A stretch of 7,483 bases of DNA from the NCBI GenBank assembly GCA_022848835.1, contig JAJISG010000062.1:1-7483 (forward strand), written 5' to 3'. Positions 1 to 6,259 of this stretch are shown here, piece by piece. A model generated the notes under the pieces. That model worked only from the letters and a program-made list of their open reading frames with translations, was not told the origin of the DNA and made no database searches. A program made the translations under genes and the position numbers. Within the stretch, counting starts at the first letter, position 1; every line of letters begins with the position of its first letter. This DNA comes from Thermoplasmatota archaeon. Its GTDB lineage: Archaea > Thermoplasmatota > Thermoplasmata > RBG-16-68-12 > JAJISG01.

Positions 1-248
1 TGGCCATAGAGTCGGGCCATGTCGTCCTGGGCCTGCGCCAGTGCAGAAAGGCCATCAGCCAGAAAGAGGCCAAGCTCATTATCATAACCAACAACTGCCC
101 CGATGAGTTTTTGAGGACTCAGAGCGAGTCCCCGGTCTATGAGTTTCCGGGGAGCAACGTGGAGCTCGGGGCTGCTTGCGGAAAGCCCTTCTCCGTCTCC
201 GTCGTCGCCATCCTGGATCCCGGGAGGTCCAACATCCTCAACCCCTAG
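1..248 (+). CDS. rpl30e: Ribosomal protein L30e, C-terminal part (5' end outside window)
   Basis: The frame read from base 3 is open for 81 codons and stops with TAG at 246-248. The visible protein shows the L30e family pattern: VVLGLRQCRKAI near the start, then the strand LIIITNNCP, then PVYEF, the stretch NVELGAACGKPFSV and the closing AILDPG. These are the hallmarks of archaeal/eukaryotic L30e, an RNA-binding protein of the large ribosomal subunit (L7Ae-like fold). Family members are about 100 residues, so roughly the first 20 residues lie to the left of the window. In archaea this gene usually sits directly after the large RNA polymerase subunit genes and before nusA. The nusA gene does follow here, with its ribosome binding site overlapping this stop codon, so the two are surely co-transcribed. 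Confidence 0.93.
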   Translation, partial: AIESGHVVLGLRQCRKAISQKEAKLIIITNNCPDEFLRTQSESPVYEFPGSNVELGAACGKPFSVSVVAILDPGRSNILNP

Positions 249-252
249 GTGG
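247..252 (+). promoter_or_regulatory. Ribosome binding site for nusA
   Basis: The hexamer AGGTGG, which includes the last two bases of the L30e stop codon, lies 5 nt before the ATG at 258. It supports ATG 258 rather than the GTG at 249, which lies inside this element and directly abuts the upstream stop codon. Confidence 0.6.
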
Positions 253-257
253 CTGGT

Positions 258-683
258 ATGGTCTCTATAACGCTCACGGAGGCCACGCTGAGGCAGATAT
301 CCCTCTTCCAGGACCTGACAGGAGTGATGGCCATAGACTGTATGGACTCTGGGGAGAGGGTTACCCTGGTCATTCGAGAGGGCCAAGTGGGAAAGGCTGT
401 CGGGAGAGGGGGGGAGAACATCAATCGTCTGAGGCGTTTCTTCAACAAGGAGGTTCATGTCGTGGAGTACAATCCTGACCCGTCCGTCTTCATAAAGAAC
501 GTTTTCAGAAACTACGACGTCAGAGACGTTGACCTTCAAGAGAAGGATGGGAAACTTCACGCGGTTGTCTCTGTCAACCCCACCAAGAAGGGGAGGGCCA
601 TAGGACGCGAGGGAAGAAATCTGAGGCTGGCTAGAGAGATCATCAATAGGCACCATGACGTGGAGAGCGTCGTTATAGCCTAG
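258..683 (+). CDS. nusA: Archaeal NusA-like transcription factor (two KH domains)
   Basis: The 141-residue protein is the short archaeal form of NusA. It holds only the two RNA-binding KH domains and lacks the bacterial N-terminal polymerase-binding domain. From ATG 258 the protein begins MVSITLTEATLRQI, a typical start for the family. KH1 carries its GxxG loop as GRGG at residues 49-52 (VGKAVGRGGENINRL), and KH2 carries GREG at 116-119 (GRAIGREGRNLRLA). The family is thought to bind nascent RNA and influence transcription elongation or termination; the exact role in archaea is less settled. GTG 249 is an alternative start that would add three residues, but the spacing from AGGTGG favours ATG 258. 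It is placed right after rpl30e, as in most archaea. The expected next genes, rpsL and rpsG, do not follow. Confidence 0.93.
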   Translation: MVSITLTEATLRQISLFQDLTGVMAIDCMDSGERVTLVIREGQVGKAVGRGGENINRLRRFFNKEVHVVEYNPDPSVFIKNVFRNYDVRDVDLQEKDGKLHAVVSVNPTKKGRAIGREGRNLRLAREIINRHHDVESVVIA

Positions 684-755
684 GGGAGGGATAAGGGGTA
701 GAGGGCTCTCGATTATCCACTCCAACTGGATCAGCAACGTGGGAGATGGGGTCAC

Positions 756-1565
756 GTGAAGGCCTCGGAGGTGAGGGATAGTCTTCTGGAGACTGGGGTG
801 ACGCCCTCCAAGAGAATGGGACAGCACTTTCTTCTCTGGGAGGACCTGGCTCACCGAATGGTTGAGTACGCTGACATCCAGCCTGGAGATACCGTCTTGG
901 AAGTAGGCCCGGGTCTGGGCATCCTCACTGAGAAGCTGCGGAGGCGGACCGACCGCGTTGTAGCTGTTGAGAAGGACACCCGTCTCTGTGCCTTCCTCAC
1001 TAGGAAGTTTCCAGATCTCCTCCTCCTGGAGGGGGACGTCCTCCGAGTTTCCCTCCCACCCTTCGACAAGGTGGTGAGCAACCTCCCCTACGAGATCTCC
1101 TCCCCATTCACCTTCATGCTTCTGGGGATGCCCTTCAAGAGGGCTGTCCTCACCTATCAGAGGGAGTTCGCGAAGAGGATGGTCGCCCGGTCGGGTACCA
1201 AGGCCTATTCGCGCCTCTCCGTGAATATACACTACCGCTGCAGTTCCCGGGCCTTGGAAGAGGTCCCTAGATCCGCCTTCTGGCCCGTGCCAGAGGTCGA
1301 CTCCACCGTCGTTCAGCTAGACCCGAGGTCTCCCCCATTTCATGTAGATAGACAGGGGTTCCATCAGGTCGTGGACGCCCTTTTCACTCACCGGAGGAAG
1401 AAGGCCGTGAACGCTCTCATTTACAGTTGGAGCCAGTTTGCACGCTCCAAGGAACGTTTGAGGAGTGTGTTGACGGGGACAGCTCTTGCCTCCAAGAGAG
1501 CCCAGGAGCTGAGCCCGGAACATATCGCCGAGTTGACGAACCTCATCTTCCCTCCGAAAGGTTAA
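756..1565 (+). CDS. ksgA: 16S rRNA (adenine-N6,N6)-dimethyltransferase KsgA/RsmA
   Basis: This 269-residue protein dimethylates two adjacent adenines in the 3'-terminal hairpin of 16S rRNA using S-adenosylmethionine, a late small-subunit assembly step. The order of motifs fits the family: TPSKRMGQHFL at 16-26, the SAM-binding loop VLEVGPGLGILT at 47-58, acidic VVAVEKD at 68-74, EGD at 92-94, and the catalytic N-L-P-Y motif at 109-112. Near residues 211-222 comes FTHRRKKAVNAL, the conserved basic helix of KsgA enzymes. Length is normal for archaeal members. The start is GTG 756, since no earlier in-frame start is obvious; a GGGAG at 741-745 sits 10 nt upstream. The 72-bp gap after nusA (684-755) contains no gene. 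An AT-rich ATTATCC at 712-718 there might be a weak promoter, but the gene could equally be read through from nusA. Confidence 0.95.
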   Translation: MKASEVRDSLLETGVTPSKRMGQHFLLWEDLAHRMVEYADIQPGDTVLEVGPGLGILTEKLRRRTDRVVAVEKDTRLCAFLTRKFPDLLLLEGDVLRVSLPPFDKVVSNLPYEISSPFTFMLLGMPFKRAVLTYQREFAKRMVARSGTKAYSRLSVNIHYRCSSRALEEVPRSAFWPVPEVDSTVVQLDPRSPPFHVDRQGFHQVVDALFTHRRKKAVNALIYSWSQFARSKERLRSVLTGTALASKRAQELSPEHIAELTNLIFPPKG

Positions 1566-1604
1566 TGGTCGATTCTCCAATAGAAAGGCGGTCCAGGTCT
1601 GTAG

Positions 1605-2471
1605 ATGGGTCGGAAGAAAACCCTCGGAGAGCTCCAGCTTGCCGAGGTGAGGTACAGGAACTTCCTGGAGAGGCGGGACAGGCATAACGCAGATGCTCGC
1701 GCCATCCGGGAAGAGAGGGACCTGCTAAATCGTAAAAAGGGGGAGGTACGGCAGGAGATAGTATCTCTGCGCAGCAGGAGGTCCCTCATACTGAGCGAGG
1801 TGAGGGAACACAAGGCGAGTCGAAATGAGCTCCAGGGGCGGGCGAAGGAGTTGATTCTCGTCAAGCGTAAGCTGAGAGGAGATCTCAAGGGGGGGCTGGA
1901 GGGGGAGCTGATGAGGCAGCAGGAGAGGATGAGGGAGATGGATACCAGACAGCAGACGACCTCCCTCACCCTTGAGGAGGAGGAGAAGCTGCTCAGCGAC
2001 CTCCGCCAGGTTCGGGACGATGTCGCACGTCTGGAGACTATCGAGCGAGATCATGGGGAGGTTCTGCAGCAGGTGGTCGAGATCGATGGGTCCATCGACG
2101 ATCTCTTTCAGCAAGCGGAGGCTCAGCATCGCCTGGTCCTCAGGAAGTCGGAGGAGTCTCAATCCATCATGGAGGAGATTGCAGAGAAAGAGGAGTCCCA
2201 TTCCCTGCTAACCGCGGAGGCCAATCGGGTTCATAAGGCGTTCGTATCTGTCAGGGAAAAGGCCGATCACTATCACAAGAAGGCCATGGAACTGAGGGAG
2301 AAGCTCATCTCCATCAAGCGGTCTCGGAGGGAGGAGTACGAGGAGGGAAGGAAGGGCATGCTAGAGCAGAAGGAGGCGGTGAAGAGGGCGCTGGAGGATG
2401 AGGAAGCGGTCGAGAAGGCCGTGGAGGAGGCTCTCTCCCACCTCCTGAAGAAGGGTAAGCTGGAGCTATGA
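1605..2471 (+). CDS. Archaeal coiled-coil protein, COG1340-like
   Basis: The 288-residue protein is almost wholly helical and highly charged (Glu, Arg, Lys, Leu, Gln), with no membrane segment, signal peptide or catalytic motif. Two long coiled-coil arms can be read, roughly 10-92 and 98-285, separated by a glycine-containing break around 92-100 (GDLKGGLEG). The segment around 104-130, with RQQERM, RQQTTSLTLEEEEKLL and SDLR, matches the characteristic middle of the COG1340 family of uncharacterised archaeal coiled-coil proteins of about 290 residues. Its function is not known. ATG 1605 is forced, because a stop codon (TAG, 1602-1604) lies directly before it in frame. An AGG at 1595-1597 is a weak ribosome binding site. 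It lies 39 bp after ksgA, and the next gene overlaps or nearly touches it, so translation of the pair is probably coupled. Confidence 0.85.
   Translation: MGRKKTLGELQLAEVRYRNFLERRDRHNADARAIREERDLLNRKKGEVRQEIVSLRSRRSLILSEVREHKASRNELQGRAKELILVKRKLRGDLKGGLEGELMRQQERMREMDTRQQTTSLTLEEEEKLLSDLRQVRDDVARLETIERDHGEVLQQVVEIDGSIDDLFQQAEAQHRLVLRKSEESQSIMEEIAEKEESHSLLTAEANRVHKAFVSVREKADHYHKKAMELREKLISIKRSRREEYEEGRKGMLEQKEAVKRALEDEEAVEKAVEEALSHLLKKGKLEL
2462..2465 (+). promoter_or_regulatory. Ribosome binding site that decides the nucleotidyltransferase start
   Basis: GGAG lies within the last codons of the coiled-coil gene. It is 8 nt from ATG 2474 but only 2 nt from ATG 2468, so the second ATG is the better start. 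Confidence 0.5.
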
Positions 2472-2473
2472 CC

Positions 2474-3556
2474 ATGAAGGCCATAGTCCTCGCCGGCGGT
2501 ATCGGGACAAGACTGAAGCCACTGACAGAGAGGGTGCCCAAGCCCCTACTGCCGGTCGCCGGGCGCCCCTGCATCGATTTCGTTCTGCGCTCGCTGGTTT
2601 CTGCGGGCTTCAAAGAGATCATCGTCGCCACGAGCTATATGTCAGACAGGGTGATGAAGAGGATAGGGGATGGCATGGAATACGACGCTTCTATCCTATA
2701 CTCCTTCGAGGCAACGCCTGCGGGAACGGCAGGGGCGGTTAAGCGGGTGGCTGACTTCATCGACGACACCATCGTGGTGGCGAGTGGAGATGTCCTGGCC
2801 GACGTTGACATCCGGGAGCTCTACGAGTACCATAACCATGTGGGTGCCATGGCCACCATGGCGCTGACTATGGTGGAGGAGCCCACCGAGTTCGGCATCG
2901 TCGGGCTGGACGATAATCATCGGATCGTGCGCTTCCAGGAGAAGCCGTCTCCACAGGAGGTCTTCTCCAATCTCGTGAACGCAGGCATCTACATCCTCGA
3001 GCCTGAGGTACTGGATTTCATCCCTGAGGGGGAGACATTCGACTTCTCCAAGGATGTCTTCCCACTGCTTCTGGAGAGAGGAGCGCAGGTCCACGGAGTA
3101 GAGCTGAAGGGCCTGTGGATGGATATAGGGCGGCCAAGAGACCTATGGAGGGCGAGTATGGAGGTGATCAAGAGGACTGGGAAGAGAGCCACCATCGAGG
3201 GAATCGAGTGCAGAGGCTTGGTGGTAATCTCCCCCGATGCAGTCCTGGAGGATGGGGTCGAGATAGAGGGCCCGAGCTACATCGGCGGGGCAGCCACTCT
3301 GAGCCGAGGCTCGAAGGTCCATAGGTCCTGCATCTACGATAACGTCTACCTGGACAGGGACAGTGCCGTGGAGGACTCCATAGTCATGGAGGAGAGCAGG
3401 GTGGGCTGGAGAAGCGTAATCCTGGATACTATCATCTCCGCCAGCTGCACCATCGAGGAGGATGTGAGACTCATCTCCAGTGTGATAGGGGATGAGATGA
3501 AGGTGAGGGCCCATTCCAGGCTGGAAGGGGCCAGCGTGGCTCCCCCTGGGGACTGA
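2474..3556 (+). CDS. Sugar-1-phosphate nucleotidyltransferase, probable mannose-1-phosphate guanylyltransferase
   Basis: The 360-residue protein has two parts. The N-terminal Rossmann-like nucleotidyltransferase domain (about 1-235) shows LAGG at 6-9, GTRLKPLT at 11-18, the catalytic-lysine motif PKP at 22-24, GTAGAV at 84-89, the metal-binding GD at 105-106, FQEKP near 154-158, NAGIYIL at 169-175 and WMDIGRPRD at 215-223. The C-terminal part (about 243-355) is a left-handed beta-helix of hexapeptide repeats (VVISPDAVLEDGVEIEG and similar). This layout and WMDIG are typical of archaeal GDP-mannose pyrophosphorylases, which make GDP-mannose from mannose-1-phosphate and GTP for glycan and lipid-sugar synthesis. 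UTP-glucose or dTTP-glucose specificity cannot be excluded from sequence alone. ATG 2468, in an ATGA overlap with the previous stop codon, is the alternative start. The gene ends 2 bp from the convergent hutI. Confidence 0.88.
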   Translation: MKAIVLAGGIGTRLKPLTERVPKPLLPVAGRPCIDFVLRSLVSAGFKEIIVATSYMSDRVMKRIGDGMEYDASILYSFEATPAGTAGAVKRVADFIDDTIVVASGDVLADVDIRELYEYHNHVGAMATMALTMVEEPTEFGIVGLDDNHRIVRFQEKPSPQEVFSNLVNAGIYILEPEVLDFIPEGETFDFSKDVFPLLLERGAQVHGVELKGLWMDIGRPRDLWRASMEVIKRTGKRATIEGIECRGLVVISPDAVLEDGVEIEGPSYIGGAATLSRGSKVHRSCIYDNVYLDRDSAVEDSIVMEESRVGWRSVILDTIISASCTIEEDVRLISSVIGDEMKVRAHSRLEGASVAPPGD

Positions 3557-3558
3557 GG

Positions 3559-4842
3559 CTACCCTCTGGAGAGGAGGACACCATCCTTCACCACTTCATC
3601 CACAGGGTTCGACGCGATCCTGTACGGTATCTCGCGATAGTCGTGGAGGTTGAGGAGCAGGAGATCCCCCCTCTTGCCCTCCTCTAAGGAGCCGACCTCT
3701 CCGGCCATCCCGACAGCCCAGGCCGCGTTAATCGTGGCGGCGGATATCGCCTCCTCCGGATGCATGCCGAGCCTGTAGCAGGCCAAGCTGACCATGAAGT
3801 GCATCGACTCGATCCAGGAATTGGGGGACAGGTCCGTGCCGAGGGCCACGGCAATATCCATATCGATGACTCGTCGGGCGTCGCAATAGGGGAGACCCAT
3901 GGAGGAGAAGGAGGTGCCCGGCAGCAAGACGGCGATTGTGCCACTACGGGCCATGGCCTTCAGCCCATCCCCGGTCGAGAACAGGAGGTGGTCAGCCGAT
4001 ATTGCCCCAATCTCCGCAGCCAATTCCGCCCCACCACACGAGGTGAGCTCATCCGCGTGTAACTTCGAGGCCAAGCCGAGCTTCTGGCCTGCCATCAGAA
4101 TACGCCTCCCCTGATCCCCAGAGAAGAACCCCCCCTCCACGAATACGTCACAGTACATCGCCAGCCCTTTGGCGGCGACGGATGGAAGGACTATATGAAT
4201 GAGGTGTTCGACATAGGCTTCCGGGTCAGTGTACTCCTCCGGTATCGCATGGGCGCCTAGGAATGTGGGGACCGCGTTGAGGGGCAGGTCTCCGCTTACA
4301 GCTGATATCACCTCCAGCAGTTTGATCTCGTCCTCCAAGTTAAGGCCATATCCCGACTTGATCTCCGCAGTGGTCGTGCCCAGTTTGATCATTCTTCTAA
4401 GCCTATGCCAGGTCTCTACGCGAAGCTGCTCCCTTGTCGCTCCCCTGGTGGCCCGCACAGTTCGTTGGATTCCCCCTCCCTCTCTGGCAATCTGGGCATA
4501 GGACTTTCCCGCTAGCTTGTCGCCCAGCTCCCGTTCCCTGGAACCGACGAAGGCGGAGTGGGTGTGGGGATCCACAAAACCCGGCATCACGAGCCTACCT
4601 CGAGCATCAAGGGCCTCAACGCCCCCGGCCTCTGCGGCGACCTCGTCTTGAGGACCTACAGCCGTGATTAGCCCCCCCTCTATCAGAATTGCGGCCTTGT
4701 TCAAGATACCCAGATCCATGAGAGCAGAGCCTGTCCGCGGTTTCGTGTGGCCGGCCAAGGTGAGCAGCTGGCCGACGTTAGAGATCAGAAGGTCTCCCGA
4801 GTCGCCGTTATCACACGACCAGGCTTCAGATGCTAGGTTCAA
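3559..4842 (-). CDS. hutI: Imidazolonepropionase (histidine degradation)
   Basis: HutI hydrolyses 4-imidazolone-5-propionate to N-formimino-L-glutamate, the third step of histidine breakdown. This 427-residue amidohydrolase shows the family signatures: PGFVDPHTH at 87-95 (metal-binding histidines 93 and 95), the SRERE/GKSYAQIA/GGGIQRTV block that follows, KSGYGL at 162-167, FLGAHAIP with His198, DVFVEGGFFS, LHADEL with metal-ligand-type His262, SADHL with His285, and GTDLSP with the conserved Asp337. The closing ATINAAWAVG and GDLLLL are also typical. I chose TTG at 4842 because GGGGG-type AAGGGGGT sits 6 nt upstream and the length is then normal. It overlaps the mevalonate kinase end by 17 bp. 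A TTG at 4899 would add 19 residues without family resemblance. hutH and hutU are not in the window. Confidence 0.93.
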   Translation of the reverse strand: MNLASEAWSCDNGDSGDLLISNVGQLLTLAGHTKPRTGSALMDLGILNKAAILIEGGLITAVGPQDEVAAEAGGVEALDARGRLVMPGFVDPHTHSAFVGSRERELGDKLAGKSYAQIAREGGGIQRTVRATRGATREQLRVETWHRLRRMIKLGTTTAEIKSGYGLNLEDEIKLLEVISAVSGDLPLNAVPTFLGAHAIPEEYTDPEAYVEHLIHIVLPSVAAKGLAMYCDVFVEGGFFSGDQGRRILMAGQKLGLASKLHADELTSCGGAELAAEIGAISADHLLFSTGDGLKAMARSGTIAVLLPGTSFSSMGLPYCDARRVIDMDIAVALGTDLSPNSWIESMHFMVSLACYRLGMHPEEAISAATINAAWAVGMAGEVGSLEEGKRGDLLLLNLHDYREIPYRIASNPVDEVVKDGVLLSRG

Positions 4843-5761
4843 GAACGACCCCCTTGGGTTCAGTGGTGACGATGAAGGCCTCTCCCCCGCAGGCCTCAAT
4901 GGCCTCCTTGACCCGGTTAGGTCTGTCCGTCAACGCTATCATGCTACCTCCACCACCGGCCCCCGTCATCTTGGCCCCGTAAGAGTAGGGAAGACTCGCC
5001 TGCACAAACTCCTCCAACATAGGATGACCAACCTCTAACGAGTTAAGGAGGTCGTGGTTCTCCCCCATCAGCTTACCCGCAAGAGACAGATCTCGATGCC
5101 TGAGGGCATCCATCCCCTCCAGGGAGATCTCCCCAATCCTGCGAATGGCCCGTCTCGCCGCCTCCTCCCTCTCAAAGAGCGCCTTGACCCCAGCTACCAG
5201 AGGTCCCGTGGCCGCCTCCAAGCCTGTACTTCCGACGACGAGAGTCATCTCTGGCAGGCTGCAACCATGAAGAAACCAGACGCTGTCGCCCTTCTCTATC
5301 TCCCATAGGAAGTCCTCCCCCTTCTCCCTCAGGAGGAGTATGCCCCCACCGTGAGTGGCCGTGGTAGTATCTATGGGGCTTGCTCTGCCCTGGACCTCGT
5401 ATTCCACCTCGAAGGCGATACGAGCGATGCTCTCCCTGTCCAGGGATCCCTTGAGAGCCTGCAAGCAGGCCAGCAGGCTCGAGGTCACGGCGGCCGAGGA
5501 GCCCATGCCAGAGGCCTGAGGTATTTCGGAGCGGATTGATAGGGAGATAGGCTGGTCCGATTGAGCTCTCCTCAGAGTAGCCTCCAGGTATGGATGTCTG
5601 CCCCGGGTCAAGGGCATTCCATCGAGCTCGTTCCTATCAGAGGGCGAGACCTCGATGATGATCCTTAGGTTTATGGCCACCGAGAGGGCTGGCTCACCAA
5701 AGACGACAGCGTGCTCTCCAAACAGAATCAGCTTTCCGGGAGCGGAGGCGGAGACCACCAA
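4826..5761 (-). CDS. mvk: Mevalonate kinase (GHMP family)
   Basis: The 311-residue enzyme phosphorylates mevalonate to mevalonate-5-phosphate in the isoprenoid pathway that supplies archaeal ether lipids. It has all three GHMP kinase motifs: APGKLILFGEHAVV at 7-20, the ATP phosphate-binding loop PQASGMGSSAA at 81-91, and KMTGAGGGGSMIAL at 264-277. GRASPIDTTTATHGG at 125-139 carries the probable catalytic aspartate, Asp131. The opening FGEHAVVFG pattern is that of true mevalonate-5-kinases; the divergent mevalonate-3-kinases of Thermoplasma do not have it as I know them. Start TTG 5761 gives MVVSASAPGK; GTG 5758 right after it is equally possible. No ATG is in frame and the ribosome binding site is weak. 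It lies 32 bp after the small coiled-coil gene and overlaps hutI, so all three probably form one operon. Confidence 0.93.
   Translation of the reverse strand: MVVSASAPGKLILFGEHAVVFGEPALSVAINLRIIIEVSPSDRNELDGMPLTRGRHPYLEATLRRAQSDQPISLSIRSEIPQASGMGSSAAVTSSLLACLQALKGSLDRESIARIAFEVEYEVQGRASPIDTTTATHGGGILLLREKGEDFLWEIEKGDSVWFLHGCSLPEMTLVVGSTGLEAATGPLVAGVKALFEREEAARRAIRRIGEISLEGMDALRHRDLSLAGKLMGENHDLLNSLEVGHPMLEEFVQASLPYSYGAKMTGAGGGGSMIALTDRPNRVKEAIEACGGEAFIVTTEPKGVVLEPSI
4848..4855 (-). promoter_or_regulatory. Ribosome binding site for hutI inside mevalonate kinase gene
   Basis: On the minus strand the purine-rich AAGGGGGT lies within the last codons of mevalonate kinase, about 6 nt ahead of the TTG at 4842. 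It is the main reason for choosing that start and implies coupled translation of the overlapping pair. Confidence 0.5.
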
Positions 5762-5793
5762 CCCGCCATTTCCAGTAACTGGCTTAACGCTTT

Positions 5794-6075
5794 CTACAAG
5801 TGAGCCTCGAGTTCGTTGGCTTTATCCGCATATTTGCGGGCCTTCTGCTCCAAGCCCTCAGCCGTGGCTCTCAGCTTCTTCGCTCTGGAGGTCAGCTTGG
5901 CTGCTCTGGCTCTCAACTTGCTCGACTTCTCCTGAAAGGCCGCTCGCTTCTTGGCGAGCTTGGCCTCCTCGAGGGGGCTCATCCGCTCCCCCGATATCTC
6001 GGGCTCCTCTAGAGGATCCTGAGGCCGTTGCGGGGCTGACTCGTAGAAGGCCTCTTCTCGCTCCTCATCTATCAT
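5794..6075 (-). CDS. Small coiled-coil protein of unknown function
   Basis: I do not recognise this 93-residue protein. It begins with an acidic, proline-containing stretch (residues 1-35: MIDEEREEAF, then QRPQDPLEEPE). From about residue 37 to the end it is one helix rich in Ala, Lys, Arg, Glu and Leu with heptad-like spacing (KLRARAAKLTSRAKKLRATA), very probably a short coiled coil. There is no membrane segment, signal peptide or metal-binding cluster. ATG 6075 is preferred because a TATA box is centred 26-27 bp upstream, so the transcript would start at or next to the ATG. The frame stays open further upstream, to 6441, but that stretch runs through the promoter and the opposite-strand NAD-kinase-like gene. 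It is the first gene of the likely operon with mvk and hutI. A structural or RNA-binding role is possible but not shown. Confidence 0.68.
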   Translation of the reverse strand: MIDEEREEAFYESAPQRPQDPLEEPEISGERMSPLEEAKLAKKRAAFQEKSSKLRARAAKLTSRAKKLRATAEGLEQKARKYADKANELEAHL

Positions 6076-6095
6076 GTGTAATGGCTGGCCGGAGG

Positions 6096-6107
6096 AATAT
6101 ATAAAGG
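6096..6107 (-). promoter_or_regulatory. TATA-box promoter of the coiled-coil–mvk–hutI operon (leaderless)
   Basis: On the minus strand the sequence reads CCTTTATATATT, preceded by AAAAG as a possible BRE. The core TTTATATA (6098-6105) is centred about 26-27 bp before ATG 6075, the normal archaeal distance from TATA box to transcription start. The mRNA would therefore begin at the start codon, with no leader. Confidence 0.72.
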
Positions 6108-6115
6108 CTTTTGGA

Positions 6116-6140
6116 GTGATATCGAGCGTGAGAATATCAC
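6116..6140. repeat. Inverted repeat in the divergent promoter region, possible operator
   Basis: GTGATAT (6116-6122) and ATATCAC (6134-6140) are perfect reverse complements separated by 11 nt. The centres of the two arms are 18 bp apart, not far from two helical turns. The repeat lies just upstream of the minus-strand TATA box and between the two divergent genes. Arms of 7 bp can occur by chance, so operator function is an inference. Confidence 0.3.
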
Positions 6141-6228
6141 CGGACTGAGGGGGGCCAGGGTTGTGCCACGACGATCCGGCGTTCTCGACCACTGGGGGCC
6201 AGATGCGTCGGAGTGCATCCGCGACAGG

Positions 6229-6236
6229 GTTTATTA
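6229..6236 (+). promoter_or_regulatory. TATA-like promoter element of the NAD-kinase-like gene
   Basis: GTTTATTA stands out in GC-rich surroundings. It is centred near 6233, 27 bp before GTG 6260, the same geometry as the promoter of the divergent operon. This suggests a leaderless transcript starting at GTG 6260. Confidence 0.45.
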
Positions 6237-6259
6237 CCGCTCTGCCCTTAGCGAAGGTC

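Noticed and set aside
176..478. A 100-codon + strand frame across the end of L30e and nusA
   Set aside because: It is a shadow frame of two well-supported genes, with no family resemblance.
752..759. Perfect palindrome TCACGTGA over the ksgA start
   Set aside because: It is only 8 bp, common by chance and has no partner site.
1562..1969. A 135-codon minus-strand frame antisense to the coiled-coil gene
   Set aside because: Its Ser/Leu/Arg-rich composition is the expected antisense image of a Glu/Arg/Lys-rich coiled-coil gene, and no start signals are seen.
3563..3574. CCTCTGGAGAGG as a terminator hairpin between the convergent genes
   Set aside because: The stem is only 4-5 bp, lies inside the hutI coding end and has no T-tract.
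6128..6148. GTG 6128, placed 27 bp to the right of the near-symmetrical TATA box, as a plus-strand leaderless start
   Set aside because: It is in the NAD-kinase-like frame but meets TGA after six codons.
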